NCBI GenBank assembly: GCA_018907035.1
Contig: JACCIC010000099.1
Coordinates: forward strand, 1,302,501 to 1,366,500
DNA: 64,000 nt
Source of the DNA: Sycobia sp. Sy_11
Taxonomy: Eukaryota; Arthropoda; Insecta; Hymenoptera; Epichrysomallidae
Direction of reading: 5' to 3'
Positions 24,529 through 37,999 of this stretch are shown here, in pieces (position 1 is the stretch's first letter; each line of letters starts with the position of its first letter). A program made the position numbers and the translations under genes. The notes beneath the pieces were generated by a model. That model saw nothing but the letters and a program-made list of their open reading frames with translations. It had not been told where the DNA came from and searched no databases.

Positions 24529-24893
24529 ATTTAAAAATAAAATATACAAAGTTCATATCTGAATTTATTGCCGTTGAAAATACTGCTGACTTTGAAGAAT
24601 CGCTTACATAATAACATCTTATATTTACGATTGTCTTATGCTTCTTCAGAATCTGCAGTCTGTTACAGTACGGATGTTACTACTTGCAGCATGTATAGGC
24701 TATATGTCTACTTACGTTATACATAGTAATTATAATAATAACAGAGATCACTGGTCACAATGGTTCATTAGATAAGCTGTCGAAAATTTTAGTTTTCGAT
24801 TTATTTTGGGAAATTGTTATCATTCGCCTAGAAAAGATTCCAAAAAGAAGCTAAATTATATTAGAAATAATAAAATTACACATGCTTAATTAG

Positions 24894-25490
24894 TTTTTTT
24901 TTTTTTTTTACTTTATTTATTTTAAGTCGTGTCCCCCTTTCGGGTATTGACGACTTGACAGAATTCATACAATAATGTTTAATTTACATTACGTATATTT
25001 ACATTTTTATGTAGCAATTATATATGGATCCGTAAATTACATAAATCTATGAATTTAATTAGATTTTCACATTGATTTCTGTCATTTAATATAGAATTTA
25101 AATCCTTTTTTAATTTTGTTTTTATTCGAGCTTCTTCGTATAATGGACAAAATAGTACAATGTGTTCAACAGTAGCCGCTTTGTTGCAATTTACACAGTT
25201 TTTTTGACTTTCTTTATTTAGTAGGTATTGATGAGTTAGTTTGGTGTGTCCTATGCGAATACGAGTGAGTATAACTTGATCTCTTCTACCAAACGTGATG
25301 GCTGGGTTAGCTTTAAGCACATTCGATTTGATATTTTTAAGTTTACACTTGTTGGATTCGTGTTTCCAAATATTGCACCAGTCTTTTTTTATACTTTTAT
25401 CTATGATTTTGTAGAAGTCTTCTTTGTTGTATTTGTGTAGTGAGATTGCATTAGTTTTATTAATAGATTTATTAAACAATAAAATCTATA
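24894..25490 (-). mobile_element. 5'-truncated non-LTR retrotransposon (3' end of the pol ORF, UTR and poly(A) tail)
   Basis: On the minus strand an open frame at 25018-25479 (153 residues, no genuine ATG, upstream in-frame TAG at 25486-25488) matches the C-terminal end of insect non-LTR pol proteins that carry an RNase H domain. It has the conserved RRDQVILTRIRIGHTKLTH segment (residues 65-83) and a CX2CX7HX4C zinc knuckle (Cys95, Cys98, His106, Cys111) followed by P-L-Y-EEAR. After the stop come about 105 nt of 3' UTR with a short hairpin (CCCGAAAGGGGG). An A-rich tail follows, seen as a T run at 24894-24910 on the plus strand. The endonuclease, reverse transcriptase and most of the RNase H region are absent, typical of 5' truncation during target-primed reverse transcription. 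No target-site duplication was obvious. The clade (I/Jockey-like group) is from memory of the motif. Confidence 0.85.
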
Positions 25491-26400
25491 GAAGGCTTTC
25501 GAGTATTTGTATTTTATGCATACCTTCGTCATATTTTCCTTAAAAATACGGGCTATCTTTAAATTGTAAAATACAAAAAAACATAATTTGGAACTATAAT
25601 AAGAAATACAATGAATTCCGATGAAAGGAATAGATAAAATCCAATTTAAAGATATTGATGCGAATCAATTAGAAATATAAAAATGCAAAAATTAATGTAT
25701 CTTGACTGTTCTATGTTCATAAAAGAACAAGTTTATTTATAATATGATCATAAATTTCATTTTATTTGATTCATTGTGGTCGGTGAATTTAGATTTTGTT
25801 CGTACTTTCTATTGTATCTTCAAATCACGTGAATTTAAATACGACTTAAATCCATCAAATTATAGCTAATAATGTTTACTTATTGTAGAAAAGATAAGTC
25901 TTTTATATAATTGTAATAAAATATTGCCATTGTTTTTGTTTTATTTTGAATTTATTAAGGTGATGTATCCCATTAACATGTCAATCCAACACTGTCAGTC
26001 AGTTATTATCTCTTTGAGGTTTCTTGCATTCTTAAAAATATAAAATTTCAACCATATTTGTATGTATTCATATGATTTACTTTATAATATTTTTCATTGA
26101 ACAGCTTTACGTTGTAAAAGCTTTTAGCTGAGATTTATAGAAGACTGTAAGATATCAACATTCATTACCATTCATCATGAAGTACATATTAAAGATATAA
26201 AGTCATTACAAAGAAACGCCGTCTTTCATAGTTCTTTAATATATTAATTTGCCGAGCATTCGATGTGAAATTCATAAAATCAGTCATACGAAATGGATTC
26301 AACTCCGTACGAAAAGACTGTCGATTGAGATGTAAGATTTCAAGCGGCTAAAGTTGCCGCGATCGTAAATAAAAAGTAAAACTGCGACCATCGATATTCT
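25491..26400. other. AT-rich intron DNA without genes
   Basis: Directly upstream of the retrotransposon fragment. No frame or motif suggests that the element continues here. Confidence 0.5.
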
Positions 26401-26439
26401 TTTCCCACGAGCGTTGCGTAGATACAACCGTTATACTTT

Positions 26440-27382
26440 CCGGCGATTTAGAGTCAGTTTATGCGTTCTGTAATTGATCAATTACCGATCAAAATTGAAG
26501 ATCGCGCGCGTAAATGCCGGAACGTTGCGGCCATTTCGACCCGACGTACAATGCAATTAACATTCTGCCGACGTAAAAAGCAGAAAAACGCCCCTTGCTC
26601 TCGACACATGTCTTCTGTCGGCTTTCAGGATTTATTACCTCCATCCCCTCTCTCCTTGACCCTGTTCCAAGATTTACCACGTTTCTGCCATTCTCCGGGG
26701 ATTCGCGATAATTTTTACCCTCTTCGTCGCTTTCTCCGCTCGCCTCCGCCCTCCCTGATACGCGTACCGGGCACGTGTAAGATTGACTCGCGCGATCCAG
26801 AGGTATGTGGAAAAGGAAGCCGGAAGGCGGGAAGCACAGCGAGGGAAGAACGGAAGTCCTCGTCCACCCGATTCGCCGAGGATCAGCGAAAGTGAGGAGA
26901 ATTATAGCGATCTCGAATACCTCGCGCGCGGTCCCGATGGCATATAAGGAAGAACGAGGAACGAACGCAGAAGGAACAAAAAAAATGAATTTCCCAGCCG
27001 AGAATCGGGAGTAAACTCGCTGGGGTAAGGTGGCCCGAACAATCGTCCTGGGAAATCGGCAGGAACGGGCGCGTCGAAAGATCGACGACTTTCTCGTCGT
27101 AGCCGCCGCCACCGCCGCCCGCCACCGTAGCCGACTCTTCTTGTCGAGTCCTCGCCTTTTTGCCTGGCGGCGCGGGCACGCCAAGACAATATAAGTGAAA
27201 CGACGGTCTTATGTACGCGCGAGGTACGCCTTCAATGCGCTCTTGTTCTTTTTTCTTTCGTTAGCTCGCCGGTGTGTTTCACTTTTTTTTCGGGAGCATT
27301 CCTTTGCGAGCGCGGATCCCCCTCCCGGTCCGCGCGAGTGTCACCGACGCTACCTACACAGGTATCCCAGCAGCTTTGATAA

Positions 27383-27430
<48 letters not shown>

Positions 27431-28600
27431 CGTGATTTATGCCGGCCGCGGCGAGCACGATGTTGTTCGACGCGTAACGACTTTCGCGCATTCCTGGAGC
27501 CCGAGGTGACTCACGCGCGTCAACGTCGAGCTTGCGCGCGCACGAAGGGAATGCGAAAGATTCTAACCTTGTTACGCGTGCGCTGGGCGTTTCCAGAACT
27601 TTCTTTGCATAGAGGCTTGCGGCGAAGCTCGAAAACGGGGCTTACGTGGCGTTGCGTATCTCCGAGCCGCGATACGGAGAATCGCAATAATAACGTGTGT
27701 AGTAATCGCGGCAAAACGTGTATATGAATAAACAGCAGCCGGGGCTGGGCGGGGAGGGGTTCGTCGAGCTTCGAAGAAATTCCTGCCTACCGGCCTAGAT
27801 AAGCATTTCCGGCCTTTCAGCCCAGTCGGTTTTTCTCTTTCCTCCTTTTTTTCAAAATTTTTTCTTCGTACTGTAATTATTCCTGCGACCAATGCAGCAC
27901 TCCACCGGTTTTTCCCTCTCTTCGCCGGCGGCGGGCACAATCGCTCGGGCGACACTCCGTCCCACCGTCTCTTTCCTCTCGTGAATATATTGCCGAAATT
28001 TCGTCATATCTCTCGAGAGAGGCAGAATGAGGCGAGGGGGAAAAGGCAGCGCGGAGGCTTTTGTGCGCCCGTGCTCGAGAGCTGCCTGCGCCTTCGAGTC
28101 GGCCCAACGCCTCGGACGTTTCAATTTGCAATGTAAAAGTGCCGCTGTTCTCTTGCCCCGGCCTCGTATCTCTTTTTTCCTCACCTCCGGCGCTTACCAC
28201 ATGCGCGCGTACACGCATTTTGCCGGCGAGGCGTCGATCGCGACGCCGCGCGGGGCTGGCGCACACTTTGCATTGTCGTTCGATTATGCGCTCGGGTGCG
28301 ACGTAATGATAAGTTTTAAAGCCGCTCGTTAGAGGCTGCGCCAGCGCTCGAAACGCGCTCGAACGCGCCGGCCAGCGTTGTGTGCACAAGAATTTTACGA
28401 CGCACTGTTTTTCACGATAATCGGGCACCGGTGCCGAATGACTAAATTATGAGCAGTGAAATGCCGCTGAAAGCAGCGAATTCGAGTAAATTGATTGCGC
28501 ATTTTTTGGCTGTAAATTTATACGCGTTTGGAAAATTGCGCGGCGAAAGGTTTACAATGTTTTTCGCGCTTCGCTGTTCTGTATAAGTAGCTGATTAATA
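26440..28600. other. Largest CpG-rich island inside intron 1
   Basis: About 2.1 kb of GC- and CpG-rich DNA interrupted by a (TA)20 run at 27389-27428. Long frames exist on both strands (231 codons on the minus strand at 26489-27184; 183 at 27877-28428). They begin at non-ATG codons or overlap competing frames, and show no domain, signal peptide or splice logic. I regard them as chance products of few stop codons. An enhancer or alternative promoter region is possible. Confidence 0.5.
27389..27428. repeat. (TA)20 microsatellite
   Basis: A pure run embedded in the GC-rich island. Confidence 0.95.
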
Positions 28601-29860
28601 AATGTATATTGGAAAGTTATGCATTCGTTGCATACGCACGAAATAGATGATTTATTTATGAAACAAGCCATTCAAAATATAAATGATTTTATATTTGATG
28701 GAGAAAAAATAAATTTAAATATTTTTAAATACATTGCACTTTATTTTTTAATAAACTTAAAATAATTTTTTTTAACCACCGGCGGCCGTTTTGACGTACA
28801 AGGACAATCGTTAGTGAAATGATTTGTTCTAATTATTTGTCGATAATTTTAAAATATGCTGTTATCTATGCATTTTATATATGGGCAAAAACTGTCAGCA
28901 TATGTTCTGTTATGAAATTTTACTAGAAAAATACACATCGTTTCCCTTTCAAAATTGTTTTTCTATTTTAAATGAAAATTGAACTATAAAATGGTTTACT
29001 TCTTAGACGTTTTGAAGAAAAAAATAGTATATAATGTTTGCCAGTTTATGATAAATATTATACTTTTCTATTATACCAGGGGGCATTCATTTTTAGAACA
29101 GCAGCGTGTAATGTAAAATCGAGCAGGCAAAATAACCACACGCAAAGAAAAGACTTCTAATTATTATTGGAAAGTTATGCGGAATAGACCTCTTTTAAAC
29201 ATATGTGCACAGTAGGCGGAGCGCGTAAAATTATAGCCAAACTCTTTTTCGTATCTACAATAGTAAATGTTTAGATAAGATAGATTTTTCAGTTAAGCAT
29301 GATTACATCCCATGAACTTCAATATTCTCATCTGGATTTCCAAACAAATTCTAAGTGCAACTATATCTTACTTAAAACATATAAAATAATGCTTCTCGAA
29401 TAAGGGAATATTCTTGGCTAAAATCCAAGTTCATTTTGTAGATAGGAGAGAGTGACTTTTAATTTTGTTTTGATAGTGTTTAGAGGTGGATACACTTAAG
29501 AAGAAAAGATGGTGTATCCATAAAAAAATACGTCATTTTTTATCTTTATCATTAGAATAGTCTTTGTAATATTATTATAACAATTTGTAATTTTTTTCTA
29601 TACTACTTATACCCTGTAAGCATTCGAAACATCAAAGACGAAAGATACCGTTGTTTTGTTGCAAAATAGTGATTATAACCAAAACTATTACTGTAAAATT
29701 GATTTTGGCGATGACCATAAGATTACCTAACCAAATTTCAGAGGTGTCCCTTATTTCTTGATAAAATATGGCATATCTGAATTTTCGCTTGATTAAGCCA
29801 TGATTAACTGGTCAACGAGTCTTGGATCGATTACATAGAGATTAAATTCAATATTAGAAA
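28600..29860. other. AT-rich intron DNA without genes
   Basis: A small hairpin (TGGATACAC 29488-29496 with GTGTATCCA 29512-29520) is the only structure noticed. Confidence 0.5.
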
Positions 29861-29869
29861 ATTCGGTCG

Positions 29870-30546
29870 AATGCACCGAATTCGACATCTAAAAGTGCCC
29901 TTCCCTTCGCGGTCACTCAACTCAGCTGGGCACCGTACGCGCCGCTTCCGCGAACGTCCGCTAGAGTCTCTCCCGAGGACTCCATTCATGCGCATCGGCG
30001 ATTGCCCGCGCGGCTTTCATCACCACATCGTCGTTTGCGCGGTGAGAGAGCCACTCGCCTCCTCCCTCCCCCCGCGCACGTGCCCATGCACCTCGGCCGA
30101 CCCTCGCATATATATATATATAGTTATATATAATGAATACTCTCAACGCGAACGCACGTATACGTTATAATGCGCAAAGTCTTCGGCGAAATCGAAAGGC
30201 ATCGGCAGCGGCGCTTTCCCTCTCGCCGAGGCTCGCGCGCGCGGCACGCGTTGCCTCGGACAGGGGCGCGTGCGCGCGCGCGATTTTCGCGGAAGGAGAG
30301 AAAAACAACATCCTCGCTCGATTTCCATTTGCCCCCCCCCTCCGCCGCCTCCTCCCCCGTAGCTCCTATACTTGCACTTCCGCGCGGCGCAATTTGAGCT
30401 CGGCCGCTGCTCGCGCGCGCCTGGCTCCGATCCTTGATTTCACGAAGGTCATTACTCTCCCCCTCGGCAAGGTTAAGGCGCGGACGCGGGGGGACTACGG
30501 GCGCGCCGCCGCGTCGACGGGCGAACGCGCGCTCTTGCTCTTTCTC

Positions 30547-30585
<39 letters not shown>

Positions 30586-30760
30586 CTCGCTGCGACATTA
30601 TATAGCGTTAATTGACGGTGGCTCGTGCACCGCGCGCACAACGCGGCGAATCGAGGGATATGTATACGCGGAAACGTCGACGGGATATAAGCCGCGCTGG
30701 TTTCGCTTTCGCAGGAGAGAGCTTTCCATAGCGGTGACCGAGGTACATGGGGATTTTTTT
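29870..30760. other. CpG-rich island with (TCTA)n repeat
   Basis: A GC-rich block containing (TCTA)8 at 30547-30581 and a run of nine to ten C at about 30332. Overlapping frames on three registers carry no motif. Confidence 0.5.
30547..30581. repeat. (TCTA)8 tetranucleotide microsatellite
   Basis: Eight or so TCTA units flanked by TCTC and TTTCTCTC. Confidence 0.95.
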
Positions 30761-30839
30761 TCTGGAGCTTCGAAACCTTCTTACACTAATAAGTATAAGA
30801 ATAATATATCCAACTTTTACTTTCGCCGGCTCCCATTAT

Positions 30840-33080
30840 GAAAGTACAAGCGGGCAAAGAATTTTACAGCGACGCTACCGCTGTAGTAGTGTCGATTTGT
30901 ATCTCAGGACATAATACGTATGAACGCACTCAGAGAATAAGACTACGAAGAATAAAATTAAAACAGGCACAAAGGAACTCAACGAATACCGAACTCAATA
31001 AAGCTTATATAATAATATAAATATTCACAGGCTAAAATCATTAACAGAATATGCATTTAATTATAGTAATAAAAAAAGAAAAAAAGAGAGAATAAGCTAC
31101 ATAAAAGAAAATGAATGAAGTTCAAAGTATCAAATCGCGTGTGGATCCAATGAAAATTAATATAGCATATTGAAAATTCGTTTTGATTCGTTTCAGTAGA
31201 GGTCTAGAGAGTCTACTCTAGAAGTCTAAAGAGCTGCAGAACCTAATATTTTATTTCAAAAACATTACAAAAACGTATATAAATCATTGTTATAGACCCA
31301 AAAGGTATCTGATTTAGTTTAAGTAATAGATGCTGGTTCTGTAATATACTATTCTCTTCGTCATGGAATTGAACGTACGCTGCTGGATAGTTTTCAGCGC
31401 GAGAATTGAATTGTAACACTTCCTTCTTGAATCCCGACAATCTCGGTCGGCGACATCGGCGTGTCCCCTTAAATCTACAAAGCGAATGTCCCCCAGGCGG
31501 ATGTGATAAATTTCTGCGTTGTGGCGCGTAGGCGCACTGCCCGGTCCAGTTCTTTCGACCGATTTAGAGACCAGATACGGACGCCCGTAGGTGCTTCTTC
31601 GCCGGCTGATTTATGTACTCGCTTTTCGCCCCAGATCGAAGACAGTCGCACTGGAATGGTTTTCAGTCTGAATAACTGCATGCATATATTATAGAAATTC
31701 GCACTCCACTAGTGGAAATGTTTTTTCTCGCGCACCTTGAGCAATAAAGCTCCAACGGCACCGGATACGCGAGCGCTATTTAACTATCGCGCCTCGTTCG
31801 ATTCGTAATTCCCAGATTTGTATCTCCTACTGATAAGCGATAAGACAGAGGCGCGTTCCTCAATTTTTTTCCGCGATCTCGCGCATTTACAATCAAGAGC
31901 AGAAAACTTTTTTCTTCTTCTATGCAAGATATAAGGCAAGGCAATGGTACTGCGCGGTCGTGAATCTAATTATATAAAATTGCATTGGAAAGTTTAAAAA
32001 GCTCCCCTCCCCTTAAGCTTTCTGGCGTCGCTTTAATTGAACTTTCTTTTTGCAATATATCGCGGGGCACTGTGTGTACGTGTGTATATATAAAATTAAT
32101 GGTACGTCAGCGGTGTCTGTAAGATATACTTATAAATTAATGACTATGAAGATAAAAAATCTCTTAAATTTTTGACTGACAAATTGACACGAAAGTTTTC
32201 AGCTTTTTCGCGCACAATACCTGGTCAATTTGTCGTTCACTCCCTGGAATTCTACCTCTTGCTACTCAAACCAAGAATTACGAAATTCATTTCAGTTACA
32301 CGTATTAACGGCTGAAAAGGATAGTTAATAAGTCGGAAAAAGCAGAACGACACATATAATTTTCAAAACACTAAGTATCACTGCCGCCTCTTAAAATTCA
32401 AATAAAACGCTAGCGATTAGCAAATCTCATTCAGCTCTCGTTTAATGATAATAAAATCAAGTCGACGGATTTTATTTTCATGCATACCAGATCCTAGTTA
32501 TGCGTGCATTGCATGTATATATAATTGCGTCTGTAATTGTATATGCATGTAAATTATTCCAATGAAAAAAAGAAAAATAGTCGAAACATATCGGCATAAA
32601 AAATATCTACCTGTAATTTCCCCGACTGTCAGTTATTTAATTCCAGTTACAGTTTTTTCCCAATAAAACCCAGTCGTTACCTCAGCCGTCGTAAATCGGC
32701 GAGCATAATAGAAAATGATTCTCATGCAACAATATAGCCCATGAACGTGTACAACATATTAATGAAATTAAAGCGTTCGATTCTTATCCGCGATTGATAA
32801 GTATAGAAAGTTGTACAATTCAATGGCAAATAAACCAAATTAACAAGTAAGTATAACGCGCCAGGCGTTCTCTCGACAAATAAAAAAAAAAAGAACACAG
32901 CTCCATAACGAAGGTTTACGATCCGCCATTAAAGATCTAATAAAATTTCTATATATTTATGATACGGCTCGCGATTCGGTTCCCATTAAAATTAATAATA
33001 TCGAAACTTATATGGAGGCGGCATTGAAAAAGAAAGAGAGACAGAGGATTAAATAAAAAAAAGGAAAACGATTCGTCCAA
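30840..33080. other. Intron DNA without a supported gene
   Basis: Mostly AT-rich, with a mixed block at 31440-31720. Frames there (minus 31475-31681, plus 31503-31694) overlap each other and have no motif. CTAGAG-AGTCTA-CTCTAG near 31212-31229 is a short palindrome. Confidence 0.5.
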
Positions 33081-33371
33081 GTGAACGTGCCGCCGCCAAT
33101 TAATTCGCATCGCCCATATGACGAAGGCGCTGCGCGCTGTTACTCGTGGTCGCTTGTATGCATATACATATATTATGCAGTACCACTATCGAGCGAATAT
33201 ACGGCCTACGGCTTGATCGGTAGCTCCTTAAACTCGCCCCCCCCCTCTCTTTGTAATACTCTCGAATCTCACACGTACGTATACACAAGCGAACGCCAGC
33301 TCGCTGGTTCGCTCGCTTGCACAAAAGGTGTGGTGTGTGCTCTATACTCGCACGTGGTATATACGTGCAGC

Positions 33372-33374
<3 letters not shown>

Positions 33375-33424
<50 letters not shown>

Positions 33425-33462
33425 TGTGTGACTGTCCCAGCTCGCGCCTCTCACCGTGGGTA

Positions 33463-33517
<55 letters not shown>

Positions 33518-33663
33518 GAAAATATATAAGCTACCGATCAAAAGTATTTTATCGGAGAGGGCGCGAGGTTCGCTTGTCGGGGGAATCCGCAGCGCGCGAG
33601 ATACGCTCCGCGGAGGTGGCACGGCGGGAGCAGGATTCCTGGAACGAGGCGGCGCCTCCCTCC

Positions 33664-33702
<39 letters not shown>
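33375..33702. repeat. Cluster of three long (TA)n microsatellites
   Basis: (TA)n tracts at 33375-33421, 33461-33515 and 33667-33702 lie within 330 bp, separated by short GC-rich unique pieces of about 40 and 150 bp. A (CA)n stretch follows at 33805-33834. Confidence 0.95.
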
Positions 33703-33704
<2 letters not shown>

Positions 33705-33969
33705 CACCAGCGTAAAACGATAAACACCTGATAAACGTATTTATTGCCAGCGGGCGCCGATGATCGTGCCGCTATATATAACTTTCCATTTTCCACAGCT
33801 TAGATATACACATACACATACACACACACACACATATATGCACATTTGTTGTATCGAAAAGTGCGATTTTTCCCGCAAACGTCCCTCCCTCCGCGAATCC
33901 CGCGTTGTGGAGTTCAAATTGCTCAAGTTGCTCAAGTTCTTTAAGAGCGACAGATGCGAGCAGTAAATG

Positions 33970-34780
33970 ATATCGCTTTTACACCGAGAAAAATTTTCGT
34001 TACAAATTTACCGTAAAGTCCATTACGATTATGAGATGTTGCTAGTTTTTAAAAATGTTTACGCGTATTTGACTTAATAATGATTAATTATGTAAGAAAT
34101 GTTACTGATCATTATAGTAATCCATTGTAAATATGTCACTTTATTTAAATATATAATTTTATTTCTAAAATTTTATATTAAATATGTATGATCTTTATTA
34201 AAAAAAAAAATACTATATACGATCTTCTTTGATAAAAATTTTAGATTGAGGTGTATTAAATAGAAGATAAAAACGTAATGCAGCATGTGGAATCTTGCAT
34301 CAGTGTCGATCGATTTAAATTTAACAAAAAATGACATCATTGATGTGATTTAAATCAGCTTGAGAACGATTAAAATTCATGGTAATGTATACAAATGTAT
34401 TGTCACATATTAATTTTTACATCCGCTTCAATCCATATCAAATATATCAAAGTTTTTCTTTTATTTTTAATCGGATTTAAATTGATTTATGATTCAATAT
34501 AACGTGTCAATCCATTTCAATATAGTTTTTGTCCTTCGATTCAATCAGTTTCAAACCACGTCAATACAGTTTTATTCTCCATTTCCATTCAATGCTTTGC
34601 CAGGATAATAAATTTGTATTATATCCTTGCCATACTTTTACAAGAAATAGATAATACGTAAAGAGTATTTGTTGGTAAATCGTAACATCGTAAAAATAGA
34701 CCCATTTACATTTCCGAACCATAATTTTTCAGGAATATACAATTTATAAATTTTAATGAGAAATTTAGTCGGTGTATATA
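33970..34780. other. AT-rich intron DNA with loosely repeated TTCAAT/TCAATC words
   Basis: No open frame. The words CAATCCATTTCAA, GATTCAATCAGTTTCAA and GTCAATACAGTTTT recur loosely at 34430-34580 and may be a degenerate tandem array. Confidence 0.4.
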
Positions 34781-34783
34781 CAC

Positions 34784-35123
34784 CGTATCCTAGAAATGAC
34801 TTTTCCACCTGAGTAATGGGAATCGATCAGTGTCAATGTTCATCAGCCAATCATGACAAGCAGAATTTACTACACATGAACTGAAAGACGGACGGAGATT
34901 TTCAAGCAAAATATTTATGATGACTCGACGTTAAAAGGGGGACCTGTTAGTTCTCCACCGAAGCTTTGTTATTACCAACTGAAACTGCGTGAAAATTTCC
35001 TTCTGTCTTCTCAATATTCATACATCTCAAAAATACGCACTCGATGATTGGCTGATGAACATGATGAACATTGACAGTGATCGATCTAAATTAATCCCGG
35101 ATACAAATATGTTCCTGGATACT
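34784..35123. mobile_element. MITE-like element with about 70-bp imperfect terminal inverted repeats
   Basis: The left arm 34785-34854 and right arm 35044-35122 are inverted copies. GTTCATCAGCCAATCAT at 34838-34854 is exactly complementary to 35044-35060. ATCGATCA-TGTCAATGTTCATC at 34822-34844 matches the complement of 35063-35085 with one mismatch. The outer ends GTATCCTAGAAA (34785) and the complement of 35110-35122 (GTATCCAGGAACA) also pair. The right arm carries a short internal duplication (ATGATGAACAT). There is no coding capacity in the roughly 190-bp centre. This fits a non-autonomous DNA transposon; a target duplication was not clear, so the superfamily is unassigned. Confidence 0.6.
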
Positions 35124-35518
35124 GGATGATGTCTACATATATATACTTGAGTATATGAATAAATTGTTTAAAAAGACAATATCGCTTCACTTCCGAACGT
35201 AAGATTCTGATGGGAGCGAGATGACAGTTTCGGCCCCAGTAAATCCGTTTCGGCCCGCGACTAGTCCCGCGATAGACTCCCGCGCTGTCATTGGAATATC
35301 GGGTATTATATCGGCATTCACCCCGGAAAAATTTATAACGCCTGCCACGTCGAGGTACTTTGGATTGCTATATAATATATATATACATGCATACTACCAC
35401 TAGGCCGTCTGAAGCTGTCCCTGCTGCAACGACAACGATGACCTATCTCCGAGCGTTTGTTCCATATACTTAGACGTATATATACATCTGTATCGTCTCT
35501 GTACCAACTATGTATCTA

Positions 35519-35523
<5 letters not shown>

Positions 35524-35572
<49 letters not shown>
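35524..35572. repeat. (TA)24 microsatellite
   Basis: A pure run; overlapping frames are Ile-Tyr artefacts. Confidence 0.95.
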
Positions 35573-35573
<1 letters not shown>

Positions 35574-35924
35574 CGCCGGGTACAGCAGCTGCCTTGAGCG
35601 TCACGATTTTACAGGCCGTAAAGTTATTAAACTCGCACGAACGAGAACTGCGCGACGGAGTGGTGCAGGTTGGGAAAGATCGGGAAAAAGAGGGAGGGGA
35701 TCGTTTCAGTTTCCGCGGCAGTAGCGACCGCAAAGAGTTGTAATCGACCGATGATCTCTCAACGATGTATATATATATATATATCGGCTCTATCACGATG
35801 GACCCTGACTGCCACCTTTTTCCAGGTTCAATATTTCATATCTTTAGCATCCTCCCTCCCTCTATAGTGCCCCTCCCCCTTTCGCCATCCAAGCATCGGT
35901 GCGTGCGATTTTTGCCGACAGCTG

Positions 35925-35926
<2 letters not shown>

Positions 35927-35999
<73 letters not shown>

Positions 36000-36031
36000 T
36001 ATATAAATCTTTGCTTATGTGTATATAATAT

Positions 36032-36076
<45 letters not shown>
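35927..36076. repeat. (CA)35 tract followed by (TA)22 tract
   Basis: (CA)n spans 35927-35998 and (TA)n spans 36033-36076, separated by a 34-bp AT-rich spacer. The CA tract is the longest of its kind in the window. Confidence 0.95.
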
Positions 36077-36077
<1 letters not shown>

Positions 36078-36099
36078 TGAGCAATTGTTTCAAAACCGG

Positions 36100-37960
36100 T
36101 CGACCTTTTTTGGCGATCTTTTATCCTGATTCGCGCTCGTGTTAGCGCGCAAAGGGGACAGGAGTCTCAAGGGTTCGATATATTGTTTGCTCGACACTGT
36201 CAAACGACGTTGATAAAGCGTCGCCCGTGTGATTTCGTAACAAATGTTGATTGACATTCGCAATTTTGGTACTAAACATTTTTCTATATTTCTCGTATCT
36301 TTGCGGCATTTTATGACATTGTGATAACTCCGATAATTTTACCGCTGTGCAATATAAGCAAATCGTTGTATTATTCGTGAATTTTTAATAGATATAAGAT
36401 AGCCTGAAAGGAAAAATTTGAAAACTTATATAATATTTGAAATACGGTGAGACCATTTTTTTATTTAAAAAGAGAGAGTTCAAAAAATCGACAACAGTTC
36501 TTATTATTAATGAGGAAAAAAATTGACGCCGTCAAAATTTTATAATAATACAATACATTCAATCTGATACGACCCGTTGTTTTGCGGCTTTCAGTAATGG
36601 AAGTTGATTGATCGTGCACCTTTTGCAAGAAATGCTACACTGATAAATCTATCACACGGTGAAAAAGCATACACGGCAATTTCCGTCCGCCTGCTTTTGT
36701 GTCCGAAACCAACAAAGAAAACGTCCACGGCATGTTTAATCTGTAAATCCATAAATAAATTTCCGGTACTTTTACCATTTAATAGCATGTCAACTAAGAG
36801 TAACAAATTATTTAGTGAAATGATACTGATTTTTGTTGTATATCGCTCATAAGTTATTTAATTCGACTTTAATTGAACACGTAAATAAATAGCAACTTTC
36901 ATTAATGTAGGATAAATACTTTCGTTTGTGATATATAATTACTACTAATAGTTAGTAAATTTCGTTAAATTAAACTTTTAAATTCTTTAAACATTTTGTT
37001 CTAAATCTTGAATCAATTATTTTCTTAACTATCGAACTAAATTTTCTTTAAAACAAATACATTAATATATACTTCATCTAAAAATCTATATATGACTACA
37101 AAAAGATACTACCATGCTTCGGTTATTTAACTATAATTACTTTCATGTAATTGGTTTCACATCTGCTGACTCAATGCTCTATAACCAGAATTCCTCGTTA
37201 ATCTTAAAAATTTCATACATTTTATTCACGTACTACAATAGTTTTCATCAAGAATTTCTGTACCTCAAATGTCGAGAGCCGTGAAAGTTCGACACGAATA
37301 TTGTGGAATTATTATTGAATGCCATAAACTTTTGAAAATCAATAAAGGAAGAGAGAAGAATAGCTTTATGATGTACCCTTTATATTAACATAACATAGAT
37401 TTCCTTTCTCGATCCTAAGATTAAATAAGGAAAACTAACTAAATACTAGTCAGATACGAGAATGAATTTCTACACAGGATTTCCAATCAAAAACTGAAAG
37501 TATTGATTAAGTTTCATTTATTCCTAAGTTGTTTTTCATCTCTAATACTCTCGTTAGCTATGATTATCCGAAGTCTCTTTATTTTCTTTTACTTTTGTAT
37601 AATTTAATAAATCTTGATTCCTAATTAATCTCATTAAAGTTGTAAATGTAATGTACAGCGTAATATTACTTGATAAATAACACTTAAACTTGCGTTATTA
37701 GTGGTTTTTCTATCGCATCGCATTTATAGTGTTGATTTCATCTTTACGTAAATTGTAAAAAGAACTTTTAAGCCTGAATAAGGTAAAATAAATCAATAAA
37801 TTTACTAAATAAATAAAAAATTTTAATCGCAAATTATTCGTTTCGCTCTTTATAAAAGTTACGCGCTTTTATCCTTAATCTCAAATCTGCTTAACCAGCA
37901 ATGCAGGAGCTCTTACAATAGCCGCGATTCTACAGAGCAGTATTAACCTTTCCCTCTCCT
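36100..37960. other. AT-rich intron DNA without a firm gene
   Basis: Overlapping short frames on opposite strands at 36591-36852 (71 and 82 codons) are unusual for AT-rich DNA but lack motifs. They may be a very old coding remnant or chance. Otherwise stops are dense. Confidence 0.45.
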
Positions 37961-37999
37961 TCTGACTCTCGGAACAGTAGCTCGTCAATCACCCATCGG

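Noticed and set aside
26489..27184. A 231-codon minus-strand frame in a CpG-rich island
   Set aside because: It begins at a non-ATG codon, overlaps competing frames, has no motif or splice context, and long frames are expected where stop codons are rare.
27877..28428. A 183-codon minus-strand frame
   Set aside because: No domain or conserved-looking block; overlapped by frames on both strands in a GC-rich island.
36100..36190. tRNA gene suggested by GGGTTCGATA at 36171
   Set aside because: No A box or cloverleaf-compatible arms upstream.
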